The translations under genes were made by a program, and so were the position numbers. A DNA stretch of 64,000 bases from Pogonophryne albipinna (lineage: Eukaryota > Chordata > Actinopteri > Perciformes > Artedidraconidae): assembly GCA_028583405.1 (NCBI GenBank), contig CM053261.1, positions 9,596,338 through 9,660,337 of the forward strand, in the 5' to 3' direction. Shown in pieces: positions 36,791 to 48,825 of the stretch. The stretch's first letter is position 1; the number at the start of each line of letters is the position of its first letter. The notes under the pieces were generated by a model that did not search any database, was not told the origin of the DNA, and saw only the letters and a list, made by a program, of their open reading frames with translations.

Positions 36791-36839
36791 AGGTCCCATG
36801 TCATGCTTTTCCGGTTATTACCCATCCCCTTGTGTGTTA
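36791..36839. mobile_element. Left fragment of a MITE split by the LTR element
   Basis: The 49 bp from AGGTCCCATGTCATGC to GTGTGTTA continue logically with GTTATGAAGG at 44457 on the other side of the LTR element. GTTA (36836-36839 and 44457-44460) is the target duplication. The family resembles a common interspersed repeat of fish genomes. Confidence 0.6.
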
Positions 36840-37670
36840 TGTTGAAGCAAACACAATAGTGGTGGCTTAAAGCCCACCTCTGCTCCGCGCCGTTCGTTAG
36901 ATGAGCCTGGTCAGATTAATAAGAGAAGGAGTTCAAAACACCGGCATAAAAGTTATAACAATAATCTGATTTTAATGGTAAAAAACACCAATACAAATTA
37001 CAGAGCACTCCGGGCTCCCCGCTCTACTGCCGTGCGATACAGGTATCGGGACCAGCCAGTCAGCAACAGGGGACGCATTTTGCATGAATAAACAACAGTA
37101 TATATGGACATATTTGGGGCGGAGATGTGAGATGTCTCTTCCGTCCCATTTTACTCCTAAGCGAATCAGAGTTCTGGGAAAAAGTATTTTTCTTCTGAAC
37201 AGAGCGTGAGAGCCTCGGAACTAGACAAGGTCAGAATCACTTTTTATCTTACACCTAACTTCACTCCTTTACTTTCCCAGGGAAGATTTCACACAAACTA
37301 TTCTTTCCCAAAACAATCAAACATTGTACACAGAGATATTAGTATCAAACATTGTACACAGATATATTAGTATCAAACATTGTACACAGAGATATTGGTG
37401 CTTGAGATTATACTGGCCCCAGGAAGAACCTTGAATAAGAACATGTGCATGTGCTGGTGGGGGGGAAAGTGTATGTGTGTGTGTGTGCTGATATCTGGGT
37501 CAGTGAGTGTAAGTGTGTGTGCTGGAGACAGGAGGTGTAAGTGTGTGTGTTAGGGTATCTGGGTCATTGAGTGTAAGTAAAAAGGGTTATATATATAGGA
37601 TTACTTTAAAACAGTCCCAAATAATACATGTTTACTTCAATACAGTTTAGAACAATATCTGTTTGCTTTA
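36840..37670 (-). repeat. LTR, left copy (3' LTR in element orientation)
   Basis: This 831-bp LTR begins TGTTGAAGCAAACACA and ends TGTTTGCTTTA on the plus strand, giving a short inverted AAGCAAACA at both edges. It contains three tandem copies of a ~30-bp unit built on CAAACATTGTACACAGAGAT (about 37318-37404) and a TATATA box near 37100. Confidence 0.85.
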
Positions 37671-37826
37671 ACCCCTCTTTTGATCTCACCTTCAGAGATC
37701 AACTTATACACAGCATTTGAAACATAACCACTGTCATTCTTTTCTACTGTCTGTTCCCCAACATTTATATAAATCCATCAGAAGCTGGGATTTAAACCTT
37801 TAGGAACAGTCCACCATAACAACTTC

Positions 37827-38490
37827 TTATGACAGTGGAGGGAGACCAAAATATGTTAAAAAAATTGTCCTTGTCGGCTGAGTCATCGTGCTCGTCCTCC
37901 TCCGACGCGTAAGCCAACAAGGGCATTTGGTACGAAGGGGAAGGGGCAGCTTCTCCCTCAGAAAATGGGATATTAAAACAAACTCCACACCGGCTATATC
38001 AACCTGTTTCAGCGGAAAGTGTAGTCCCCTGTGCCGTCCTGGCTTGCCGTGTCTTTGTCCCCCCGATCCGCTGACGGCGGCGTCTGGGCTGCCTGCTAGA
38101 GAGATGTCTTCTGGATCCTCCTCCTCCGGCCCGCTGATGGTGGCTTCCGGGTCGATGCTGGAGAGATGTCTTCCCGATCCTCCGTCTCCGGTCCGCTGAT
38201 GACGCCTCCCGGGTCGACTGCTGGAGAGATGTCCTCCCGATCCTGCTCCTCCAGTCCGCTGATGGCTGCTTCCGAGTCGACCTCCTCGTCGAGGGCCACG
38301 TCCGTCCTGATGTCGTCCACGGTCCAAGCAGGTGGTTTCCTCGCCGCACACTGGCTCCAGCTGTCCCCCTTTCCTCCTAGACGGACGGCATGAGAGATCC
38401 GCTGGGTCACTCGGTCGGGGCCGGAGAGCCTGGGGTTGAGCCACTTTGTCCTGATGACCTTCAGCCAGACGAACTCCGCTGTGTCGGCCT
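37827..38490 (-). pseudogene. Retroelement pol 3' remnant: integrase C-terminal domain plus tandem acidic repeats
   Basis: On the minus strand a frame near 38490-38340 reads as a retroviral integrase C-terminal SH3-like domain (FVWLKVIRTKW, a GP turn, then WSQCAA). It is followed by 3-4 tandem units of about 63 bp (38090-38290) coding for variants of ISGPExEDxEDIS. The frame shifts by one base within the repeats and then runs to a stop at 37827. This zone is close to a gap and shows indels elsewhere, so sequencing error is an alternative to true decay. No reverse transcriptase precedes it. Confidence 0.6.
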
Positions 38491-38699
38491 CCTGGGTCCC
38501 TCTTTGGCGTCACCAACCTGTGTGGAGAAATCTGATACAAATCCCTCAAGCCTATGCTCAGGGCTCCTGGGCCCTCCGCTGTTTGACCCACCACTGCGTA
38601 GGCCGCTTGGAGCCTGTTGGTGGGGTGTCTTAAAACAACAGCCGTCTGTGAACAGGTTTTCTAAATTAATTGTAGACCTCCTGTCTGCCAGTGCAGCTT

Positions 38700-41600
38700 C
38701 AGAATCTTAATACTTGGACTGTGGCAACAAAACAAAACTCCAACATCTCTAGGTGAACCAAATAACATATTTCAATAGCTCTGAATTTCTGACAAGCATC
38801 TGTGTTATTCTTAAATCAAATCCTTGAGATCCCATTTAAAATCTAAATATAATATGAACTGCTAATGTTTCTGGTAAAGAAACACACTAATGTTATGGAT
38901 TCAAAAACAACCAAAATCATGATGCTGACAAAATGAATGATTTCCTGGTGATACTGCTTTTACCTGTTAGTGCTGAGATATTATCAAGATCACTCACAGT
39001 AGCCCCTTGGCCACTGATTCTGCATCTGTGTTACCTGTTATAACTCAATCAATATTAGAAACATGTCAACATTCATCAAACAGTATCTTATCCCCAGATA
39101 TGGAGGCAGGTCAATTCTAAAACTGTCAATCAATGGTCAGATTGAACAATTGAGTTGGGGCAGCAGGTTCCCTTCAGTCCCTAAATGAAAAATGTACATT
39201 GTGAAGTTTACACTCCCCCTTTTTACACATGAACCTCATGTGTAACCATGGATTATAAGAAAATACCAAACATTTTCCCAAATGTACATCCATCATTTCC
39301 ACAGTAAACACTTCAGTGAAATGAAGTGTTTCTCTCCATCCTTCAGTCCTAAAAGAAACAGAATCTTCATGTTTTAGTTTGAGTTTCACATTCTGCAAAC
39401 TGCCACCTCCTGTGGGAGTAAATATCATCAAGTAGATTAAACGGGTAATAATATGTTAGTCCAAAAACATGCTTGGTTAGTTATTGTTTTAGAATCATGC
39501 AGTTACACTGATCACATGCAGACATACACTCACATTCACATTCACACTGTCAGGTTGTAAAGTCAAGTTTGGTCAGGTTCGCCCCAGAGTCAGTCATTGA
39601 CAGTGCCTTCTCAAGTTACACTGTCGGTCAGGGTCAAAGGTCAGTTGGTCTCAGTCTTTTTGGCCATGTGTGTGCTCTGCAGAGACTTCGATATTTCAGC
39701 ATAGGCCAGTATCCTTTGTCTACAAAAATCTGTCATATATGGAGCGCCATCATTAATTAATTCCATTACAACTATAATTTTCCAGATATCTCTAACTTTT
39801 CATTGGACAGCTGTTTCCCACATTTCCTGAAATGTGTTAGCCAAAAATGTCACTTCCTTATAGTACTACTACTGCAGTTTATTAAACACCTAATCTATAT
39901 TAAAATGTCTAATAGATCTATTTCAGAACTTGTGCATATAATTATTATCTTGAGTCAAAACATTATTAGGATCTGTAAAGTTCTGCCATGTATTCATAAC
40001 TCATATTAATTTATCTTCAATTCTGGTCCACTTAAAGAACAATGTTAACCTCTTTAACAGTGAGTGGAACCTTGGGTGTACGAACATGTAACAATCACTC
40101 CTTCCTTTATTAAGGATTTAAAAACAGAAGTAATTTCATCAATGGTTTGTAGTTGAATTTAGGAATGATCACTTATGGTAGGTATGTGTTTACTTTTTAA
40201 CATCTCTAAATGTCAGTTAATTACTAATTAAATAGATGTCCATTAGGAGGTAGTGACGCTTGTCTTTTAAACTCATAATCTGGTGCCGTGCGCTCCCTGT
40301 GAAGCTGCAACTAAGATTTTAAAAACCACTGCAGGGTGGGTCAAGTGACCCATTCTCCCTATTGGTCGTCAATAATATGCACCTTTACAATGGGTGATCC
40401 AAGGCCCCACATTTGTTTACTCCCAATTATATTGCTTTTTCAAAATTAAATTAGCTGTTTTTAATTTTAATTTAATTTTAAACTCTACATTTTGAACGAC
40501 AAACAACAGTTATTTCCCCAGAAAAAGTTCTCCTGTAGTAATATATGCTACAATGGTGAAACCAATACCTCAAATTGAAATACTATATTTTGTTTAGAAC
40601 TAACTTTCCCTTCAACATGGCCTATATAAATAAATATTTGTCTGATCTTATAGAGATGTTACTAAAACTCTCCCTTTGAACTGATCAATACTGTAACAAA
40701 TTAAAACACTACCAAATTCACACAATAAAAACTCTTAAAGAATAATTTGTAAACATGATGAAAAGATTGAAGAATATGGTTCTACACTGTACTCCTAACT
40801 CCCAAACACCCACTACTTAAAGTCTAGTGCATACTTCCATCACGCCTCCCCCCTTTTCCATCAGTGTGTTTTAGGATGATTCTCATTTACTTTAATAGTT
40901 TCCCTCTTTACTGCTATTTTTAATTTACCAATTGATTAATTCATGGTTAATACATCTTCTTATCTTCACTTATTTATCAAGTCAATTCAAGTTCTTTAAA
41001 TTTGGTTCTTTAAAATACATTAGTAGATACCTTGTGGAGTATTCACAATAACTAATCCTCTCTAGGATATGAAATCCGTTCATCTTTAAGCAGATACTAT
41101 TTCCTTATTTATCTTTTGTTCATGATAACAATGGTATAACAACCACACGTTTTACCCATAGCTAGTTTCTATGTCAAGATTATTATGTGTGACATAATAA
41201 TCAGATGTCTTGTTTGCTAAACAAGAATAATAAACTTTATTCTTTTCAGTATTCCAGACCATCATTTAAACAAGCAGCCTCTTATCTAAACACTAAGCAT
41301 TAAGGTTTCTACACCACCCCCTGGGAAACTCTTGCACAATTATGCTGTAAAATCATTGCATCATTCCTTCAGAGTCTGAACCATCTGAGACAAGCATGTC
41401 TCAAGATCTTGTCATAATGAGCACAGTCAGTGATGCAGCTGTAGTCAGTGGCAGGGTCCCCAAAAAGCTAGGACCGGCCCTGGTCAGTGGCCTTCAAGGA
41501 AACTCCCTGGCATTGGGATGAGGGAAGGAATCACTTGGCAGACACACGTTGTCCTCTGTACAGCAGAAATCCCCCAAAACCGCAGTACCTCTTCACACCA

Positions 41601-43200
41601 CTGTTGCCTTGACAACGAGGCACAAGCATAATGTCAATATCTCCTCAGAGATGCGTTCTTTGCACACTTCTTCTGTTTGCAGTGAGCAACTCTTCACCAA
41701 CACACTGATTCAGAGAACCCAAAAGGTGGTGCACAGCTATCCAATGCTGCTGTAATCACAGCCATTCAGCTACTGAGAAAAACTCAATTTAAATCTCTCT
41801 CCCAACGGGTTACAAAATAAAACGGCTGAGGTCAGGAATGCTGAAACAGGTGAATGTTAAAACAAACTAATGATAGTAGTCTGCCTATTCTTTATTACTT
41901 CAGTTCTAAGTTAATAGGCAAAACAAGGAAACTTTCCCTAACCACAGATTAATCTTTTATCTACTTGGTTATTCTATTCATTTTCAAATTGTTTATCTAA
42001 GTTGTGTTACAAGCATGGTGAGGTTGTAACAGAATACACAAATAACTGTATTCAATCCGCGCCGTATTTGAAAACTGTAATGAATTAAAATCAATGTTTA
42101 ACGACGTAATATAAGTTAAATATATTGTTAAGCTAATTACTGTTTTATTGTGAAGGCATCTCTGGTGAACAGCGGCCTGTGGCTTTTATTTTGAAAGGCC
42201 GTTCCGGAAATATACTCCGTAATGTGAACAGTGAGCTTGACTTCTAGAAACACGGAAAGTTACGATAACAATCGTTCTAATGCATTAAATAAAGTCATGA
42301 AAGAGACAAGGAGGGGAAAAGGCGTGTGGAAGTAAGCAATGAACTGAAAATGCCACCAATCCTCCGTTTTAACCATGGTTTTAACGTGATGGCGGACATT
42401 GAAAACCGAAGCGGGCATAAGCACCCCTGTCATACACACACAAGATTCCTTCTGACCGACAAGAGCTCAAAAACCCTTCTGCTTATCACTTACTACTCTT
42501 TGTTTTATTCATAACCTAAAAATACAATTGTGGTGAATAGCTTGCGTCTTCCTACTCTCAAAACTTCTCATAAAACCACAAAGTGACGTAACTGTGTCCC
42601 ACAAAAACGGCTAAAAACACAAATTATAGTTTCTTATTTATTTCAATATCTACCACCTCAAATCACACATTGATCAATTAATTTTCAATGTATTCACTCC
42701 AACTTCAGATCACTCGATCTTTCTCTTCTTCCATGATTGACTTCGTATCTATTATCTGACTAGGTTGATATGTGTTCATTTGTATTTATTAATACACTGG
42801 ACAAATCTTGTCGTTACTTAATGTCCTTATTATTTATTTGAATGTTCTTAATTCAGACGTGCACACAGCATATGGTTGTACACCCTGTTCGCCTCCAGAG
42901 GGCAGCAGCTGACCACGAATGAACTTCCCTGTCTGAAAGCTCCTTCTGCAAACCTTGTCCTGTCACTATGTTTCTGCCTCTCTTCTCAATTATTACACAG
43001 ATTTGACGTAAAAAATCACAATTTATTACAGAATTTCCCCAGCGAGTCAGCCGTGCAGGACTAGGCTACCTCACGGAGACCTCACTGGTTCACTTTGCTA
43101 GGTCAAGAATGCTCTACTTGACTCTACACAAATATAACTCGATGCCCGGTCCGGAATGCCCTACCGAACTCTGAGCACCGACTTTGCTATTAGTGAGCTA
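38700..43200. other. AT-rich interior of the LTR element, no coding sequence
   Basis: About 4.5 kb between the pol remnant and the leader side, where gag and most of pol would be expected. Frames are short on both strands and I recognise no domain. It resembles intronic or intergenic DNA captured by the element, as in LARD-type non-autonomous elements. Confidence 0.55.
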
Positions 43201-43206
43201 AGGACT

Positions 43207-43333
43207 GGAATATACAGACTCTTACACACCCTTAGTGTCCTATAGGCCAGGAATATACACCTGACTCTTATACACACTTAGTGTCCTATAGGCCAGGAAT
43301 ATACACCTGACTCTTATACAAACACTTTCTTAA
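43207..43333. repeat. 46-bp tandem repeat, about 2.7 copies
   Basis: The unit is recognisable by GGAATATACACCTGACTC and TTAGTGTCCTATAGGCCA. It lies in the 5' leader side of the LTR element (minus orientation). Confidence 0.8.
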
Positions 43334-43577
43334 GTATTGTATTTTTTACCGTGACTAAGAACACTGAGAACGCGATGACAACTCTAAAATTTTGTAGCAA
43401 AGCCAAATCACAGATTTTGGTAATCAACAGGTATCTGTTTTACCTTTGTATTATGTAGGACGTCCTGGTTTAGTTGTCAACGGTGTCCCGGGTGTCCTCC
43501 CCTGGACAGAAATTCGTCCGCTGGCTGTCGGTGGTCCTTCTAGAGACCAGCACTCATCACGTCGGGAGTCACCAGAT

Positions 43578-44456
43578 TGTTGGAGTATACACAGTAGTGG
43601 TGGCTTTAAAGCCCACCTTCTGCTCCGCGCCGTCCGTTAAATGAGCCTGGTCAGATTTAATAAGAGAAGGAGTCCAAAACACCGGCATAAAAGTTATAAC
43701 AATAATCTGATTTTAATGGTAAAAAACACAATACGAAATACAGAGTGCCCTGTAACAGAGCACTCCGGGCTCCCGCTCTACTGCCGTGCGATACAGGTAT
43801 CGGGACCAGCCAGTCAGCAACAGGGACGCATTTTGCATGAATAAACAACAGTATATATGGACATATTTGGGGCGGAGATGTGAGATGTCTCTTCCGTTCC
43901 CATTTTACTCCCAGCGAATCAGAGTTCTGGGAAAAAGTATTTTTCTTCTGAACAGAGCGTGAGAGCGCTCGGAACTAGACAAGGTCAGAATCACTTTTAT
44001 CTTACACCTAACTTCACTCCTTTACTTTCCCAGGGAAGATTTCACACAAACTATTCTTTTCCCAAAACAATCAAACATTGTACACAGAGATATAGTATCA
44101 ACATTGTACACAGATATATTAGTATCAAACATTGTACACAGAGATATTGGTGCTTGAGATTATACTGGCCCCAGGAAGAACCTTGAATAAGAACATGTGC
44201 ATGTGCTGGTGGGGGGGAAAGTGTATGTGTGTGTGTGGTGCTGATAATCTGGGTCAGTGAGTGTAAGTGTGTGTGCTGGAGACAGGAGGTGTAAGTGTGT
44301 GTGTCAGGGTATCTGGGTCATTGAGTGTAAGTAAAAAAGGGTTATATATATAGGATTACTTTAAAACAGTCCCAAATAATACATGTTCACTTCAATACAG
44401 TTCAAGATAATACCTGTTTACTTTAATACAGTTTAGAACAATATCTGTTTGCTTTA
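43578..44456 (-). repeat. LTR, right copy (5' LTR in element orientation)
   Basis: This 879-bp LTR is highly similar to 36840-37670. It carries an extra short duplication (a second TTTAATACAGTT-type segment near 44400-44430) and several one-base indels. The tRNA-Trp-like primer site lies just outside its left edge (about 43557-43575). Confidence 0.85.
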
Positions 44457-45121
44457 GTTATGAAGGTTTTTATGCATGTAAATGGTGTGCAGAGTCAAAA
44501 CCCTCAAAGTACACCATGTAGCGAGTAAAACTCTAAAACAGAAAATACCTCCCCAAAACGCCTCGTTGGAGATACGTCACTGTCCATTTGATTCTTCCGG
44601 GTACATCATGTCATGTCGTCCCCGGAACGAAATGGACCAATCCGTGGAGCCGTTACGTTACGCCAGCGGAGCCGTTACGTTAAGCCCCCGCTGATTGGTC
44701 CAAATTGACCAATCCACGGACTTCCTCACACACTCAGTGCAGGCAGCTCTGCTGATTTCTCCTCCCTGGCTGCAGGCTGATAACAGACAGTTGGGATCGC
44801 GGCGAAATTCTCTCTGCAGACCCATTCTCACAGCGTTTATCAACCTTTTTCTTACTCAATATCAAGCCACTTATTGTTTTTACTTCGGCTGTGACTTTGT
44901 GTGTGTTCAGGTTGAGTTTGGCTGTGTTTCGCTGTGTATCGCTAAACAAGAAAATCACACCTCCACGGAGCTCAGCGCGATTCACAACGTCCCGACCAAT
45001 CGGAGCACACTGGGCTCACAGGGAGGGGGGGGCAAGAGCTGCAACGAGCCGTTTAGTGGAGAGAGTGAATACACATACTTTACAGAATGCTGTATGCGAA
45101 ACCAATGTGAGTTTGGAAAAT
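44457..45121. mobile_element. Right part of the split MITE, running into the gap
   Basis: It continues the element begun at 36791. It contains a doubled GGAGCCGTTACGTTA motif (about 44648-44680) and, from about 44990, a segment similar to 54425-54570 (CCCGACCAATC and AACGAGCCGTT). It is cut by the N run, so its right end is unknown. Confidence 0.55.
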
Positions 45122-46121
45122 NNNNNNNNNNNNNNNNNNNNNNNNNNNNNNNNNNNNNNNNNNNNNNNNNNNNNNNNNNNNNNNNNNNNNNNNNNNNNNN
45201 NNNNNNNNNNNNNNNNNNNNNNNNNNNNNNNNNNNNNNNNNNNNNNNNNNNNNNNNNNNNNNNNNNNNNNNNNNNNNNNNNNNNNNNNNNNNNNNNNNNN
45301 NNNNNNNNNNNNNNNNNNNNNNNNNNNNNNNNNNNNNNNNNNNNNNNNNNNNNNNNNNNNNNNNNNNNNNNNNNNNNNNNNNNNNNNNNNNNNNNNNNNN
45401 NNNNNNNNNNNNNNNNNNNNNNNNNNNNNNNNNNNNNNNNNNNNNNNNNNNNNNNNNNNNNNNNNNNNNNNNNNNNNNNNNNNNNNNNNNNNNNNNNNNN
45501 NNNNNNNNNNNNNNNNNNNNNNNNNNNNNNNNNNNNNNNNNNNNNNNNNNNNNNNNNNNNNNNNNNNNNNNNNNNNNNNNNNNNNNNNNNNNNNNNNNNN
45601 NNNNNNNNNNNNNNNNNNNNNNNNNNNNNNNNNNNNNNNNNNNNNNNNNNNNNNNNNNNNNNNNNNNNNNNNNNNNNNNNNNNNNNNNNNNNNNNNNNNN
45701 NNNNNNNNNNNNNNNNNNNNNNNNNNNNNNNNNNNNNNNNNNNNNNNNNNNNNNNNNNNNNNNNNNNNNNNNNNNNNNNNNNNNNNNNNNNNNNNNNNNN
45801 NNNNNNNNNNNNNNNNNNNNNNNNNNNNNNNNNNNNNNNNNNNNNNNNNNNNNNNNNNNNNNNNNNNNNNNNNNNNNNNNNNNNNNNNNNNNNNNNNNNN
45901 NNNNNNNNNNNNNNNNNNNNNNNNNNNNNNNNNNNNNNNNNNNNNNNNNNNNNNNNNNNNNNNNNNNNNNNNNNNNNNNNNNNNNNNNNNNNNNNNNNNN
46001 NNNNNNNNNNNNNNNNNNNNNNNNNNNNNNNNNNNNNNNNNNNNNNNNNNNNNNNNNNNNNNNNNNNNNNNNNNNNNNNNNNNNNNNNNNNNNNNNNNNN
46101 NNNNNNNNNNNNNNNNNNNNN
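45122..46121. other. Assembly gap, exactly 1000 N
   Basis: A run of 1000 undetermined bases. The round number suggests a placeholder scaffold gap of unknown true size. Any long frame across it is meaningless. Confidence 0.98.
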
Positions 46122-47850
46122 GAAAAGCCAAGCATGAGGCGGTGGCTGAGTATATGGAGGGACGGAAGAAGTACGAAGACCAGAGGAAACAAAAACTGAA
46201 GAAAGGCTCAGTCAGAGAACAACAGGTGATATTACTCAGGAGTGCTCTCAATAATGACTGAATATAAAACACAGAGTGGGATCTGTGTCCTAGTCAGCCG
46301 CCTGTACTGTATATCTGAAGTTATGTCTGATGTTTTTGTAGACACTGGAACTCCTCAATCGTTTCAAGTCCAAGTTGTCTTCGGCCATCACTACTGATGC
46401 TCCAGAGGAGGACGTGGAGGAGCTGGCAGAGGACGATGACAAAGGATGGTGAGCCTGATACCTTTTAAGATTTATAAGTGGAGATTATATTTCATTGATT
46501 TTGTGGACGTTTTTTAATTGTGAAATTACACACTTTTTATTTATTTGCCATTTGACCAAAAAAAAAGTCAACTGTGAGGCAAGGAGCAGAGAGAAGTACG
46601 CATTCAACATTTAGGATTTTAACAAAGCTACATCAAGAACGATTGATAAAGATAGGAAGAACAATATAACAGCGTCTTTATAATGCTGGCTGTCCTTATG
46701 ACCAACATTATTACTGTTTTTTGTATTTAAATGTAAGGCTCTTTGAGCTTGTAAGTTGAGGAAATAATACTACACCAGCACACACTTTTCAGTCGCTTAG
46801 CTGTCATTGGTCCACATTTCTAGAAATATCTGAACAAAACAAAAATGTTACGTTGCTACATTAACAAAAAACTAAGAAGAGGTTGGGCTTGTATATATAT
46901 ATTCTTCAAACTATAAAAAAAATTCTATTTTTTATATATCGTCGAAAACCAGTGGCCAAACTGAGTGATGACAATATTTACGTCATTTAAACAACGGTCT
47001 GCAATCCTTGCAGGTGGTAGTGTAGCTTGAGCAAACTGCTGTTTTGCTTCAAAAAGGAACACATTCGGAGTGTTTGTCAGACAACACTTTTGAGTCCAAC
47101 CAAAACGAGAAGAGCTTGTATGAAAGTCAGACACAGACCAAAAAAACATCTGCTAATTTCTCCCCATCAGTCCCCACTACAGGCATATTTGCACAGTCGT
47201 AATATATTCAATTAATGTAAGATTTTAAAACTTTGAATCGATGCTATTTTTCTTTCATGTTTCTTATCTGGTTTGATATATGGTCCCATTTGTCTGTTAA
47301 TGTTTTTTTTACTTAGGTATTTGTCACTTTATTAATGTAATTTCATACCGACTTAAGTTGGTAGGACATTTCTCTCAGTACTTCATGATAAACTGTATAA
47401 ATGATTATGCCTCTGGAAAAGGAATACAGGATAAGAGAGAATGAAATAGCTGCCGCGTAGTATTTATTACTCGACTTTAAATCACTGACACTATTTAGCG
47501 TAACAAATATCAGGAGCAGCATGAAAGCACACCAGAGTCCTGAGTAGTGCCTCCTGGAGAGTTCAAGAAGAAGTTGGCAAACACTCTGTTTTGTGGACGG
47601 TGAAGTTGGAGCGTGAAAAGTTGGCACTGAGAAGTCTTTTTCATTATCCCCTGCTGCTTTTGTTATTCCAATTGACACCCTCGTAATGAACACTGGATTG
47701 CAAGAGGTCGCGAAAAGAAAGCATTAATTGTAACAAAAAAATCTGAATGAGACACTAAAATACCTCAGAAAATCCTTCTTTCACCAGCAATGATGAAACT
47801 GACCAGATCCAAGCTTACTTCATGGTTTTGATAAATGTGTGTGAAGTAAG

Positions 47851-48133
<283 letters not shown>

Positions 48134-48731
48134 AGAGAGAGAGTTGGGATTTCAACCCCTAGCCACCAGATTGGCCATCAGGAAATCAGCCTTGACGCTG
48201 TGTTTTCCTCTCATATTCTGTTTTTCACCAAAGATCTCAAAGTCTTACTACACAGAGTAGGGGTTTGAAATGAATACCATGTGTTTGAATTTGAGCAAAG
48301 TGTCTGTGTGTGAGAGATTTAGAATAACAAAATCTGTAGTTGCTATTAGTCTCGAGAAGCCCCCTTGAAGTGGCAGCATGTCTCTGTGAGTGTGTGTGTG
48401 TGTGTGTGTGTGGGGGGGGGGGGTCCCTAATGAATTTGAGAGGAGCCTTGGCTGGCGTTTGGAGCCTCTCCCGGGCTGCAGACACCTCACTGTGTCGCCC
48501 CCGCCAGGTATGGAGGGAGGGACAGGGGCAGTAGCATAGTACTCCTAGAAAACACCAGTGGGAAGTCTGTGCCACTCTAGGAGCGCTGCGAACAGAATGT
48601 GGGTTACAACAGGTCAGACATTGGAAGTCAAGTCTGGGCCAGAGGAGGTAAACTATTCCATCTGTGTCTGTGTCTACAAATTCTCACTCTCCCTCCTCCT
48701 CCCCCTCCTCCTCCTGCTCTTAGTCGCCCCT

Positions 48732-48739
<8 letters not shown>

Positions 48740-48823
<84 letters not shown>
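48740..48823. repeat. (CA)n microsatellite (copy B)
   Basis: Counterpart of 30180-30259. Confidence 0.93.

Positions 48824-48825
<2 letters not shown>

Larger units (their letters stand above)
36840..44456 (-). mobile_element. Non-autonomous endogenous LTR retroelement (ERV-like), 7.6 kb
   Basis: Direct repeats of 831 and 879 bp flank 5.9 kb of internal sequence. On the minus strand the 5' LTR ends ...CCAACA. Three bases later comes TGGTGACTCCCGACGTGAT, which fits a tRNA-Trp primer-binding site with one extra base. At the other end a polypurine tract AAAAGAGGGG (about 37671-37681) abuts the 3' LTR. A 4-bp duplication, GTTA, flanks the element. These features, and a retroviral integrase C-terminal domain at about 38340-38490, indicate a class I-like ERV lineage. 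Gag, protease, reverse transcriptase and envelope are not detectable: 38.7-43.5 kb is AT-rich with no sizeable frame. The LTRs are alike, differing mainly by small indels, so it was probably mobilised by proteins supplied in trans. Confidence 0.85.

Noticed and set aside
37827..38594. 255-codon minus frame in the LTR element as a host gene
   Set aside because: Its neighbouring frame carries the integrase C-terminal domain and the tandem repeats shift frame inside it. It is retroelement debris, not a host protein.
43207..43333. CRISPR-like array
   Set aside because: Direct tandem repeats with no unique spacers, in a vertebrate LTR element.
44695..46272. Apparent 370-480-codon frames across 45122-46121
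   Set aside because: They are made of undetermined bases. Only the short flanks are real sequence.
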